Source of the DNA: Aurantimonas coralicida_A
GTDB taxonomy: Bacteria > Pseudomonadota > Alphaproteobacteria > Rhizobiales > Rhizobiaceae
Direction of reading: 5' to 3'
Assembly: GCF_036016755.1 (NCBI RefSeq)
Contig: NZ_JAYXIH010000023.1
Coordinates: forward strand, 1 to 64,000
Length of the DNA stretch: 64,000 nt
Numbering within the stretch: the stretch's first letter is position 1; the number at the start of each line of letters is the position of its first letter. The notes beneath the pieces are model-generated. The model did no database searches and was not told where the DNA came from. It saw nothing but the letters and a program-made list of their open reading frames with translations. Made by a program: the position numbers and the translations under genes. Shown piece by piece: positions 25,329 to 33,223 of this stretch.

Positions 25329-26432
25329 ATGTCCCTATCGGATAACGGCGAGCGATCCGCGGCCCATGTCGGGTCGGGCCAGGTGATGACCGTGAATGGG
25401 CCGGTGCCGGTTGCAACGCTCGCGACCACGCTGATGCACGAACACATCCTCAACGACTGCCGCTGCTGGTGGAACCGGCCGACGGAGCCGGACCGTCAGC
25501 ATCTCGCGACGTCGCCGGTCCATCTCGGGATCATCGGCGAACTCAGGATGGACCCGTTCGTCAATCTGCACAATTGCGCCCTGGACGACGAGATGCTGGC
25601 CATCGCGGAACTCGACCGTTTCGTCCGGTTGGGCGGCAGGACCGTGGTCGATCCCACCTGCCGGGGCATCGGCCGCAACCCTCAGGCGCTGTGTCGGATC
25701 GCCAAGGCGACCGGCCTCAACATCGTGATGGGTGCCGGCTATTATCTGCAGTCCTCGCATCCGCCCGAGGTCGCCTCGCTCTCGATCGACGCCATCGCCG
25801 ACGAGATCGTCGCGGAGGCGCTCGTCGGCGTCGACGGGACGCATGCCAGGATCGGCCTGATCGGCGAGATCGGCGTCTCGTCCGATCTCACCGCCGACGA
25901 GGAGAAGAGCCTGCGCGGTGCGGTACGTGGCCAGGCGCGCACCGGCCTGCCGCTGATGGTGCATCTGCCCGGCTGGTTCAGGCTGGCGCACAGGGTTCTC
26001 GACATCGTCGAAGCGGAGGGCGGCGACGTCGCCCATACGGTGCTGTGTCACATGAACCCGTCCCATGACGATTTCGCCTATCAGGACGAACTCGCCAAGC
26101 GCGGCGCGTTTCTCGAATACGACATGATCGGGATGGATTTCTTCTATGCCGATCAGGGCGTGCAGTGTCCCTCGGACGAACAGAACGCGATGGCGATCAT
26201 GCGGCTGATCGAAGCCGGTCATCTCGATCGCATCCTGCTGTCACAGGACGTCTTCCTGAAGATGATGCTGAGCCGGTACGGCGGCTTCGGCTATGACCAC
26301 GTCCTGAAGAATTTCGTGCCTCGCCTCAAACGGCACGGGGCCAGCGACACCACCATCGACACCCTGTTGGTCGCCAACCCGGCCCGCGTATTCGCGTCGG
26401 CATCGCAACCGCTCTCTCCATCGCGACCTTGA
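25329..26432 (+). CDS. phosphotriesterase-family metallohydrolase
   Basis: A 367-aa PTE-family TIM barrel. Metal ligands are visible in order: HEH in TLMHEHILND, Glu in LIGEIGVSS where many members have a carboxylated Lys, His in MVHLPG, His in LCHMNPS and Asp in LLSQDVF. Family members hydrolyse lactones, phosphodiesters or carboxyl esters, often of sugar-derived compounds. It sits in the sugar-type operon 12 bp after the permease, so it may open a lactone or cyclic phosphate of the imported molecule. Confidence 0.82.
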   Translation: MSLSDNGERSAAHVGSGQVMTVNGPVPVATLATTLMHEHILNDCRCWWNRPTEPDRQHLATSPVHLGIIGELRMDPFVNLHNCALDDEMLAIAELDRFVRLGGRTVVDPTCRGIGRNPQALCRIAKATGLNIVMGAGYYLQSSHPPEVASLSIDAIADEIVAEALVGVDGTHARIGLIGEIGVSSDLTADEEKSLRGAVRGQARTGLPLMVHLPGWFRLAHRVLDIVEAEGGDVAHTVLCHMNPSHDDFAYQDELAKRGAFLEYDMIGMDFFYADQGVQCPSDEQNAMAIMRLIEAGHLDRILLSQDVFLKMMLSRYGGFGYDHVLKNFVPRLKRHGASDTTIDTLLVANPARVFASASQPLSPSRP

Positions 26433-26448
26433 AGGAGTACCCGATCAA

Positions 26449-27216
26449 ATGACGAAAAAAATCCTCCTTGTCGGCGAAAGCTGGGTCAGCTCCGCGACCC
26501 ATTACAAAGGCTTCGACCAGTTCGGCAGCGTCACCTTCCATCTCGGCGCCGAACCGCTTGTCGCGGCGCTTAAGGGCTCGCAATTCGAGCTCGTCTACAT
26601 GCCGGCTCACGAGGCGGTCGACAAATTTCCCTACGAGCTGGCGGGATTGGCCGAGTACGACGTCATCATCCTGTCGGACATCGGGGCGAACTCGCTGCTG
26701 CTGCCCCCGGATGTCTGGCTGCACATGCGCACGGTACCGAACCGGCTGAAGCTGATCCGCGAATGGACACTCGGCGGCGGCGGCTTGCTGATGTGCGGCG
26801 GTTACTTCTCGTTCCAGGGGATCGACGGCAAGGCTCGCTGGGGCCGCACGGCGGTGGAAGAGGTTCTGCCGGTCACCTGTCTTCCCTATGACGACCGCGT
26901 CGAAATCCCCGAGGGCGCGCGTGCCGTACCGGTCGCTTCGTCCGACCATCCCTTGCTTACGGGCCTTAGCGGCGAATGGCCCGTACTGCTTGGTGTGAAC
27001 GAGGTGCGCGCCAAGGAGGGCTGCGAGGTCGTGGCGCGTCTCCCGGACGAGCAGGGCGGCCATCCGCTTCTGGTCAGCGGGACCTTCGGAAAGGGCCGAA
27101 GCATCGCCTGGACCTCGGACATCGGCCCCCACTGGCTGTCGCCGGCGTTTTGCGAATGGGACGGCTACGGCAGGCTGTGGACGAACATCCTCGGCTGGCT
27201 GACCGAGGCGCGCTGA
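26449..27216 (+). CDS. glutamine-amidotransferase-like protein (PF07090/DUF1355 type)
   Basis: A 255-aa class I glutamine-amidotransferase-like fold. LLVGESWVSSATHYKGFDQF and MPAHEAVDKFP are the family signature, and GGGLLMCGGYFSFQG places a candidate nucleophile Cys at about 116. No catalytic His-Glu pair of true amidotransferases is evident, so a sugar-binding or processing role is possible. The family is often found beside sugar ABC transporters and PfkB kinases, as here. Biochemical function is not established. Confidence 0.75.
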   Translation: MTKKILLVGESWVSSATHYKGFDQFGSVTFHLGAEPLVAALKGSQFELVYMPAHEAVDKFPYELAGLAEYDVIILSDIGANSLLLPPDVWLHMRTVPNRLKLIREWTLGGGGLLMCGGYFSFQGIDGKARWGRTAVEEVLPVTCLPYDDRVEIPEGARAVPVASSDHPLLTGLSGEWPVLLGVNEVRAKEGCEVVARLPDEQGGHPLLVSGTFGKGRSIAWTSDIGPHWLSPAFCEWDGYGRLWTNILGWLTEAR

Positions 27217-27244
27217 TGGCCATGTCAAGCGACCCGAGCAACGC

Positions 27245-28144
27245 TTATCGTCTCCCAAGCAGGGCCGACAGTTCGGCACGGGTCGGAAAGGCCGATCGCG
27301 TGCCGGGGCGTGTGATGGTCAGCGCGGCGGCTCGTCCCGCGCATTCCAGACTGGCGCGGTCGATCCGCATTCCGGTTTCGGCGATCGCTGCGACGAGAAC
27401 GGCGAGAAACGTGTCGCCGGCGCCCGTCGTGTCGATGACCGTGCAGGGTTCGGCCGGGACATGCTGCACCGAATTCGCGTCGCAGAGGAGGGCGCCATCT
27501 CCGCCAAGGGTGACAATGACGCAGGGAATACCGGCGGCGACCAGCGCCCGCCCCGCTGCCTCCCGGTTGCGCCCGGTGAAGAATTCGGCCTCGCCGTCAT
27601 TGGCGACCAGCAGGTCGACCAATGACCAGAGTTCGGCGAAATCGGCATGGGCCGGGGAGGGATTGAAGACGGTCGTCAAGCCCTTCGCTCTTCCATGCGC
27701 GAGCGCGAACGCGGTGACATGTGTCGCCAGATTGCCCTGCAGGAGCAGAATGTCGCCAGGTTCTGCGTCGGACAGCGCGGCGACGATATCGTCGCGCGCA
27801 AGACTTTCGGCCGCCTGTGTGGTCGTCACGATCGAATTGTCGCCGCTCGCCGTGGAGAGGATGATGGAGACGTCGGTCGGCACGGACGCCTGGCACAACA
27901 GGTCGAGCGGCACGCATTCGCTCTCGAGTTCGCCCTTTAGCCACTGCCCTCGTTCGTCGTCGCCGATGGCGGCCAACAGCCTGATGGGAAGGCCCGCGCG
28001 GGCGAGAACGATCGCCTGGTTCGCGCCCTTGCCGCCGATATCGCGGGAGATCTGCCGCCCGAGGATGGATTCCCCGATTTTTGGCAGGACCCCGATCTTG
28101 AACGTCTCATCGGCCGCGACATTGCCGATAACATAAACAGTCAT
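27245..28144 (-). CDS. PfkB/ribokinase-family carbohydrate kinase
   Basis: A 299-aa kinase. ISRDIGGKGANQAIVLARAG is the N-terminal PfkB signature and DTTGAGDTFLAVL the C-terminal one with the catalytic Asp. The start is the ATG complementary to 28142-28144; a GTG one codon upstream is possible. It is encoded opposite to the rest of the cluster and ends 28 bp from the amidotransferase-like gene, with only 23 bp between its start and that of BtpA. It likely phosphorylates the imported sugar or nucleoside-like compound. Confidence 0.85.
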   Translation of the reverse strand: MTVYVIGNVAADETFKIGVLPKIGESILGRQISRDIGGKGANQAIVLARAGLPIRLLAAIGDDERGQWLKGELESECVPLDLLCQASVPTDVSIILSTASGDNSIVTTTQAAESLARDDIVAALSDAEPGDILLLQGNLATHVTAFALAHGRAKGLTTVFNPSPAHADFAELWSLVDLLVANDGEAEFFTGRNREAAGRALVAAGIPCVIVTLGGDGALLCDANSVQHVPAEPCTVIDTTGAGDTFLAVLVAAIAETGMRIDRASLECAGRAAALTITRPGTRSAFPTRAELSALLGRR

Positions 28145-28167
28145 CACGATCTCAAGTTGGAATCAAT

Positions 28168-29022
28168 ATGCAGATTATATCTACAGAAAAACGAAGTGCA
28201 ATATCCGAAATCTTCAAAAGAAATAAAGTAATAATCGGAGTTGTTCATTGCAAAGCCTTTCCCGGCGCACCCAATTTCCGGAATGGAAACATCACATCGG
28301 TCTATGACGCGGCGATGCGCGATGCCGAAGCTTACGTCGCCGGCGGTGTGCACGGGTTGATTATCGAAAATCACGGCGACATCCCGTTCCTGAAGCCGGA
28401 TCTCATCGGCCCGGAGACCGCGGCCTTCATGAGCGTCGTCACCGACTGGGTCAGGCGGGAGATCGGCGTGCCGCTCGGGATCAACGTGCTTGCCAACGCC
28501 GCTATCCCGGCGCTAGCGATCGCCTTGGCCGGCGGCGCCGACTTCATCCGCGTCAACCAGTGGGCCAACGCCTATGTCGCGAACGAAGGAATCGTCGAGG
28601 GCGCCGCGGCGACCGCGCTGCGTTATCGCGCCCAGCTTCGCGCCGACAATGTCCGCGTCTTCGCCGACAGCCACGTGAAGCACGGCAGCCACGCCATCGT
28701 CGCCGACCGCTCGGTACCCGAACTGACCCGCGACATCGACTTCTTCCAGGCCGATGCGGTGATCGCAACCGGCCAGAGGACGGGCAACACCGCTACGCTG
28801 GAGGAGATCGACGAAGTGCGCTCCGCGACGCGGCTGCCGCTATTGGTGGGAAGCGGCGTGACCGAGGCGAATGTCGACACGATTCTTGCGCGCACCGAGG
28901 GCGTGATCGTCGCGAGTTCCCTGAAGGAGGGAGGCGTTTGGTGGAATCCCGTCGAAAAAAGCCGGGTGGAAGCTTTCGTTAACGCGGCGAGGAGGCAGAT
29001 CGAGGCAGGGGAGCAGGCGTGA
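28168..29022 (+). CDS. BtpA/SgcQ-family TIM-barrel protein
   Basis: A 284-aa BtpA-family protein (VIIGVVHCKAFPGAPNF, GVHGLIIENHGDIPF, FIRVNQWANAYV, GQRTGNTATLEEIDEV, VIVASSLKEGGVWWNPV). BtpA was linked to photosystem I assembly in cyanobacteria, but bacterial homologues such as SgcQ sit in sugar operons and are probably TIM-barrel enzymes. The first 25 codons are strikingly AT-rich compared with the rest of the gene. Start ATG 28168 has a weak GGA upstream. Function unknown; cluster context suggests action on a phosphorylated sugar. Confidence 0.8.
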   Translation: MQIISTEKRSAISEIFKRNKVIIGVVHCKAFPGAPNFRNGNITSVYDAAMRDAEAYVAGGVHGLIIENHGDIPFLKPDLIGPETAAFMSVVTDWVRREIGVPLGINVLANAAIPALAIALAGGADFIRVNQWANAYVANEGIVEGAAATALRYRAQLRADNVRVFADSHVKHGSHAIVADRSVPELTRDIDFFQADAVIATGQRTGNTATLEEIDEVRSATRLPLLVGSGVTEANVDTILARTEGVIVASSLKEGGVWWNPVEKSRVEAFVNAARRQIEAGEQA

Positions 29023-29678
29023 CGCGACAGAGTCTCGATTTTGGCGATCAACTGGTCGCCGATCACACGGTTCTCTGGGACAGGATGCAGTCGCATCGGT
29101 TCGTCCTGGACATCGAGGCGGGGCTGCTGCCCGCGGCGGTGTTTTGCCGTTACCTCGTCTACGAGGCGGGATTCGTTGCGACGGCCGTCCGGATCTTCGC
29201 CTTCGCGGTCGCCAAGGCGCCGACGGTCCGCGAACAGGCTTGGCTCGTTGGTGTTCTCAAGGCGTTGACGGAAGAGCAGATGGAGTACTTCCGGGCGGCC
29301 TTCGATCATCTCGGCATCGATCCAGAACGATACGACCGCGACGATCCACAGGTGACCAACTTCGACCGGGGCATGTTGGAGACCGCCGAGACGGGAGGTT
29401 TCGCTGACATCGTCACCGCGATGTTCGCCGCCGAATGGATGTACTGGCATTGGTGCAGACGTGCCGTGCGGGCGGAGTTCGCCGACCCGGTATTGAAACA
29501 GTGGATCGACCTTCACGCGGCGGAAAGCTTCGGGGATCAGGCCCGTTGGCTCAAGGCCGAGGTCGACCGGCACGGGGCAACCGCCTCAAAGAGCGAACGG
29601 GAACGGCTATCGCGGCTGTTCGGTAACGTTCTGAAGCTTGAGATCGCTTTTCATGACGCCGCGTATGGCGACGGTTGA
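29019..29678 (+). CDS. TenA-family protein, TenA_E type
   Basis: A 219-aa all-helical TenA/THI-4 protein starting at GTG 29019, overlapping the BtpA stop (GTGA). FCRYLVYEAGFVATAVRIFAFAVAKAP and AESFGDQARWLKAEVD match the family. Classical TenA_C thiaminases have an active Cys in a xLLPCYW motif; here the same place reads AAEWMYW, with Glu for Cys, as in the TenA_E subgroup, which acts in salvage of damaged thiamin pyrimidine. Substrate unproven. It ends the cluster. Confidence 0.78.
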   Translation: MTRQSLDFGDQLVADHTVLWDRMQSHRFVLDIEAGLLPAAVFCRYLVYEAGFVATAVRIFAFAVAKAPTVREQAWLVGVLKALTEEQMEYFRAAFDHLGIDPERYDRDDPQVTNFDRGMLETAETGGFADIVTAMFAAEWMYWHWCRRAVRAEFADPVLKQWIDLHAAESFGDQARWLKAEVDRHGATASKSERERLSRLFGNVLKLEIAFHDAAYGDG

Positions 29679-29897
29679 TGCCGGCATGAGACGGCAAAGG
29701 CGAGACGCAGTCCTTGGAACAGACCCTTCGTTCCGCCTTGGGATTGGCGCTCCGGCCAGCGCAACGCCGAGAACATGAAACCAACGATCCCGGCAACCGG
29801 ATGAAAAATCAAAGGCAATATCCCGGTCGTGTCCCATCCCGTGGTGTAACTGACGTTTGGCCTCGCGGATCGCGGTAGCGCTAAGCAGATCAGACGG

Positions 29898-30101
29898 TCA
29901 TGCAGCAGGCAGGCTGAGGACGGGATCATTGCAGACGGGAGCGAGCGTTTCCAGCGTCATGTAGCGCGAGCGCTGGGCGGCCCATTCCTCGTTCTGCTCC
30001 ATGAGGATGGCGCCGACGGTCCGAAGGACGGTGACGGCCTTCTCGTTCGGGAAGATGCCAACGACGTCGGTGTGCCGCTTGATTTCGCCGTTGAGCCCCA
30101 T
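29898..30101 (-). pseudogene. IS256-family transposase C-terminal remnant
   Basis: The 67-residue peptide contains GLNGEIKRHTDVVGIFPNE, AILMEQNEEWAAQRSRYM and LETLAPVCNDP, the conserved C-terminus of IS256/mutator-type transposases. The N-terminal 330 or so residues with the first two catalytic Asp are gone; on the upstream side the frame breaks at about 30105. It is an inactive remnant. Confidence 0.8.
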
Positions 30102-30348
30102 TGATCACGGCGTGATCGCCCAGGCGATGTGCAAAAAAGCCGAGAATTTCGAAAGCGGCAATCCAATTCGTGACGATATGCGAGCGGCTTTCCGCGTTTA
30201 TCAGGGGAGTTCAGACGCTCTTCCACCGGTCTTCTGGCGCTACGGCATCGTGAGGCACTGGATTCGTCCACCGACGTCAAGTTACTGTTCTAACCGTCAC
30301 ACCCTGCGGTCACAGGAGGGACGGAATTTCTGGCGATAAGTACGCTGG

Positions 30349-30401
30349 ATCAATGGCTTGAGCGAGAATCGGGCTGGAATCCCCCGTCTCCGCCATGCCT
30401 A
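30349..30401. repeat. attachment-site-like inverted repeat next to integrase fragment
   Basis: ATCAATGGCTT at 30349-30359 and its perfect complement AAGCCATTGAT at 30391-30401 flank a 31-bp core that includes CCCCCGTCTCCGCCA (30371-30385), similar to a tRNA or tmRNA 3' end. An integrase N-terminal fragment begins 70 bp downstream on the same strand, the common order at the edge of a genomic island. I take it as a remnant attachment site. Confidence 0.45.
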
Positions 30402-30470
30402 AGCCATTGATTCATCGTCTCTGAGACGCCCGGATTCTCCACCTTCTGTCACAGCGCCTGTCACGTTTTT

Positions 30471-30692
30471 GTGGGCGTTTGTTACTTGCAAGATTCCCTC
30501 GCACCCTTCGTCACGAGGCGCGGTTCCGTCTTCTGGTTTCGCAAACCGGTTCCGGTCGATCTGGTCCCGCGCCTCGATAGGTCCGATATCCGGCGATCGC
30601 TTCGAACTAGCAACCGCCGGACCGCCGAAACTCGTCGTGCCGCTGACGGCCCACCCCGGTCGTTGGACGGAGGTGCTCGTTTGTGTACGGGC
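30471..30692 (+). pseudogene. tyrosine-recombinase (phage integrase) N-terminal remnant
   Basis: The frame from GTG 30471 reads LAPFVTRRGSVFWFRKPVPVD followed by LVPRLDRSDIRRSLRTSNRRTA, the DUF6538-like N-terminal segment found on many alphaproteobacterial integrases. After about 50 residues similarity stops and the catalytic domain is absent. It is a scar of an excised or decayed island whose attachment site is probably the repeat just upstream. Confidence 0.65.
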
Positions 30693-30715
30693 GAGGGCGA
30701 TGTGCCCTCGCCCGT
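30687..30715 (-). terminator. strong hairpin behind the four-helix-bundle gene
   Basis: ACGGGCGAGGGC at 30687-30698 pairs perfectly over 12 bp with GCCCTCGCCCGT at 30704-30715, with a 5-nt loop. On the minus strand it lies 24 bp after the stop of the four-helix-bundle gene. No T tract follows, so it may be a factor-assisted terminator or RNA-stabilising end. Confidence 0.5.
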
Positions 30716-30738
30716 GCGGCTCCTAGGACAGCCTCATG

Positions 30739-31176
30739 TCAGTCAAACTGCTTTTCAAGCCGGTCGGCGAGCCGCTCGCCGGCGCTGATCTCGGCATGCG
30801 CGCGTTCGACCACGCTCCGAGTCTCGGGGGTGAGTTCAGCGTGTTCGAGCGCCTCCCGAAACTTCTTCGCGATGTAATCTTCGCCTTCCTCCACCCGCTC
30901 TGCCGCCGATTTGTTGCTGTCTTGGAACGCGTCGGCCAAGCTAGTGAAGGCACGGTGTGCGGCCCCCATGGTGCTGCCGTTTTCATGTCTATTGCCACCG
31001 AGACGAACAATCTCGTCGTTCAGCATACGCACAGTCTCACGGCGTTTAGCCGCCTGCTCGTGCAAGGTCTGTTTCAGTCCCGGGTTCTTCGCCTTCTCAG
31101 CAGCCGTCTCATACCCCAACGCGCTGTCTACAGCGGTATCGGTGAGTGTCTCGATCGTCGAAATTGCGTTGGTCAC
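30739..31176 (-). CDS. PA2169/DUF2383-type four-helix-bundle protein
   Basis: A helical protein of about 145 aa of the ferritin-like PA2169 family: TLTDTAVDSALGYETAAEKAKNPGLKQ, HEQAAKRRETVRMLNDEIVRLGG and the C-terminal AEISAGERLADRLE. Members are often stress-induced; function is unknown. The start matters: an ATG at 31182 lies only 1 nt from AAGGAG, whereas GTG at 31176 lies 7 nt away, so I prefer GTG. It stands alone between mobile-element scraps and ends in a strong hairpin. Confidence 0.75.
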   Translation of the reverse strand: MTNAISTIETLTDTAVDSALGYETAAEKAKNPGLKQTLHEQAAKRRETVRMLNDEIVRLGGNRHENGSTMGAAHRAFTSLADAFQDSNKSAAERVEEGEDYIAKKFREALEHAELTPETRSVVERAHAEISAGERLADRLEKQFD

Positions 31177-31358
31177 TACCATACTCCTTGGATCTTTTTT
31201 CAGTTCGATTACGTGAACGATTAAGTAGACGGAACGATCCCGTTTGCGTGATGGGGGAGGCTGGTAGAGAGAGGCAAGGAGGACCGGCTCGCCTGGAACT
31301 GCGCGCTGAATAGACCTGAATAGCCCCGGTTTTCGTGGACGCCCTCGGGTTAGATTTC

Positions 31359-31432
31359 CTACTGCCGTTCGAAATCGACGGGAGACAGCATCCCGTTTCT
31401 GGCGTGCTTTCGCTTCCGGTTCGCGGAGCAGA
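31359..31432 (-). pseudogene. IS3-family OrfB C-terminal remnant
   Basis: The last 20 or so residues before the stop read NRKRKHARNGMLSPVDFERQ, the typical end of IS3-family transposase OrfB proteins. Upstream bases do not continue the family and contain nothing else recognisable. It is a tiny scar, listed because it marks another past insertion. Confidence 0.5.
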
Positions 31433-31646
31433 TTCTTGACCTCCCCCGTGGTGGCGCCACGAGTTGAAGGACAAGCCGCGCAGGGGGCGCCCGCAATATC
31501 CCGGAGCTTCTGATCAGGAAGCTTGCCGGCGACGTGCGCATCCCGGCCACGAGTACCGTGCATGCGGTCGTGGATCGGCATGGTCTTGCTGCGCGTAGAG
31601 GCCGCCCGGACCGCAAGTCCCGAATAGGAAGCGGTCGCCAGTGAAA

Positions 31647-32102
31647 TCAGCGGCCGTCTTCGCGCGGCTCGGTTGCCCAGAAATCCTTGAGAAACTCGAG
31701 GGAGCGATGGGCCTCGCCGGCTTGGCAGCGCGCGTGGAAATGATCGCTCCCCAGATCCGCAAAGGCCGGATACCCGGCGAGGCTTTCGGCTGTGGCGTTC
31801 TGGAAGGCCATCGACCAGTCGGCGAAGTCGCGTTCGGGTTTCTCGGCCTCTTCGATGACGATCTTGGTGTGATGACGCGGATCGGCAAAGATCGTCGTGC
31901 GCAGGGTTTCGATCGCGCCACGGTCGCCCTCGAGAAGCTGCATGAAGCTGCCGCGCCGGCCGTCCCTGCCGCTGGCGAACAGCAACATCCCCGAAATGTC
32001 GTGAAGCGGATTGTAGCTTCGGCTCTTCGCCAGGATCGCCTCGAGATCCGCTGGGCTAAGACCCTGCCGGGCCTGGCTGACATAAACCAGATAATTCACC
32101 AA
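31647..32102 (-). CDS. BLUF-domain blue-light sensor protein
   Basis: A 151-aa single-domain BLUF protein. Flavin-contact residues are in place: Tyr7 in LVYVS, Asn31 in SYNPLHDISGMLL, Gln55 in SFMQLLEGD, and Trp96/Met98 in FADWSMAF. BLUF proteins bind FAD and switch on blue light through the Tyr-Gln pair. There is no attached output domain, so it must signal through a partner. Only about 45 residues follow the core, as in PixD-like short forms. No regulator partner is adjacent except the divergent IclR gene. Confidence 0.85.
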   Translation of the reverse strand: MVNYLVYVSQARQGLSPADLEAILAKSRSYNPLHDISGMLLFASGRDGRRGSFMQLLEGDRGAIETLRTTIFADPRHHTKIVIEEAEKPERDFADWSMAFQNATAESLAGYPAFADLGSDHFHARCQAGEAHRSLEFLKDFWATEPREDGR

Positions 32103-32214
32103 CGCCCCAGCTCCCCGCTGATTTCCCGCCTCTGAGCCTCTGCCATTCCGGCGGAGTGGACCCGAAGTTTGTTACCCGGGCACGATATAGACTACAACAA
32201 AATCCGATCAAATT

Positions 32215-32229
32215 TCACATTGTGAAAAG
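32215..32229. promoter_or_regulatory. candidate IclR operator
   Basis: TTTCAC-ATT-GTGAAA is a perfect 6-3-6 inverted repeat about 95 bp upstream of the IclR start. It is followed by two direct copies of ATTTGACGAT (32234-32243 and about 19 bp further on). The segment is AT-rich and is the only clear promoter region before the 14-kb catabolic block. Confidence 0.55.
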
Positions 32230-32321
32230 CAATTTGACGATGTGGATTTTATTTGACGATCAAGCGAGATCGCCCCTAGGCTGCGACCAAGTTGAAGAGA
32301 GGGGCCGACGGCCTTCCGAAA

Positions 32322-33179
32322 ATGAGCGAAGCCGAACCGATGTCGTCCTCTCCCGCCAAGCCCAAGGACAAATATGAGGAGCCCGCCAGCGCCAGCAAAA
32401 AGAAGTCGGCGGAGGGGCGGGTCATTCAATCGGTGGACCGTGCCCTGAAGCTGATCGAAGTGATCGCCGGCAAGGACCGTCCGATTCTGCTGAATGAACT
32501 CGCCAGGGCGGCCGAGTTGAATTTGTCGACCTGCCATCATCTGGTGGCGACACTGGTGGCGCGCGGCTACGTCATTCATGCGGGGCGGAGCCGCGGCTAC
32601 ATGCTCAGTTCGAAACTGGCGGATCTGGCGGCGCTCGCCAGTCGCGAGTTCGATCTTTGCGAATTCGTCCACGACGAGTTGCAGGCGCTGAATGTCAGCT
32701 TGCGCGAAAGCGTCCAACTGGCGGTGCTGCGCGATTCCATTTTGATGACCCGGCTCAAGTTCGGCTCGCTGATGCCGACCCATGTGGAGCCGGACGAGGT
32801 GAAGAAGATGCGCGCGGCGCATGCGACGGCGACGGGCAAGGCGATCCTCGCCTGGCTGCCCGAGACCGAGCTGGCGCGCGTGGTCTCCAACAGCGGTCTG
32901 ACGCCATTCACGGCGAGCACGATCACTTCGCTGTCCGCGCTCATCGAGGAATTGCGCCTCGTGCGTCGTTCGGGCTTCGCCGTCGACGATGAGGAGCTGG
33001 AGCCGAACGTCATCTGTTACGGCGCGGCGTTGCGCGACGGCAGCGGCGCGGTGCTCGGCTCGATCAGCGTTTCGATCCCGAAGAGCAGGGCAACCACCGA
33101 ATACCGCGCGCACATGATCCGCGCGGTGATCGAGTGCGCCGGCAAATTATCCAACAGGCTGCGTGTCGGCCAATTTTAA
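32322..33179 (+). CDS. IclR-family transcriptional regulator
   Basis: About 285 aa from ATG 32322 (alternatives are TTG 32292 and ATG 32340). A Lys/Ala-rich N-terminal tail precedes the winged HTH (VIQSVDRALKLIEVIAGK, LLNELARAAELNLSTCHHLVATLVARGYV), then the IclR effector domain with AAHATATGKAILAWL and GSISVSIPKSR. It leads the operon for the dehydrogenase/hydroxylase/transporter genes, 44 bp before the next start, and probably senses an acid intermediate. It may autoregulate through the upstream palindrome. Confidence 0.87.
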   Translation: MSEAEPMSSSPAKPKDKYEEPASASKKKSAEGRVIQSVDRALKLIEVIAGKDRPILLNELARAAELNLSTCHHLVATLVARGYVIHAGRSRGYMLSSKLADLAALASREFDLCEFVHDELQALNVSLRESVQLAVLRDSILMTRLKFGSLMPTHVEPDEVKKMRAAHATATGKAILAWLPETELARVVSNSGLTPFTASTITSLSALIEELRLVRRSGFAVDDEELEPNVICYGAALRDGSGAVLGSISVSIPKSRATTEYRAHMIRAVIECAGKLSNRLRVGQF

Positions 33180-33223
33180 GAGCAACCGTTTCTGTCAGTT
33201 GCGACGTCGTGGGAGGAGAAGAC

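Larger units (their letters stand above)
29679..30470. other. gene-poor scrap region
   Basis: Apart from the IS256 remnant and the attachment-like site listed separately, this 790-bp stretch holds no gene I can support. The segment 29679-29897 includes what looks like the outer end of the IS256-type element, near GTGGTGTAACTGAC at 29841-29854. The segment 30111-30340 shows nothing recognisable on either strand. Confidence 0.4.

Noticed and set aside
27245..28144. kinase as part of the forward operon
   Set aside because: It is clearly encoded on the minus strand, with its own start facing btpA; only functional grouping is supported.
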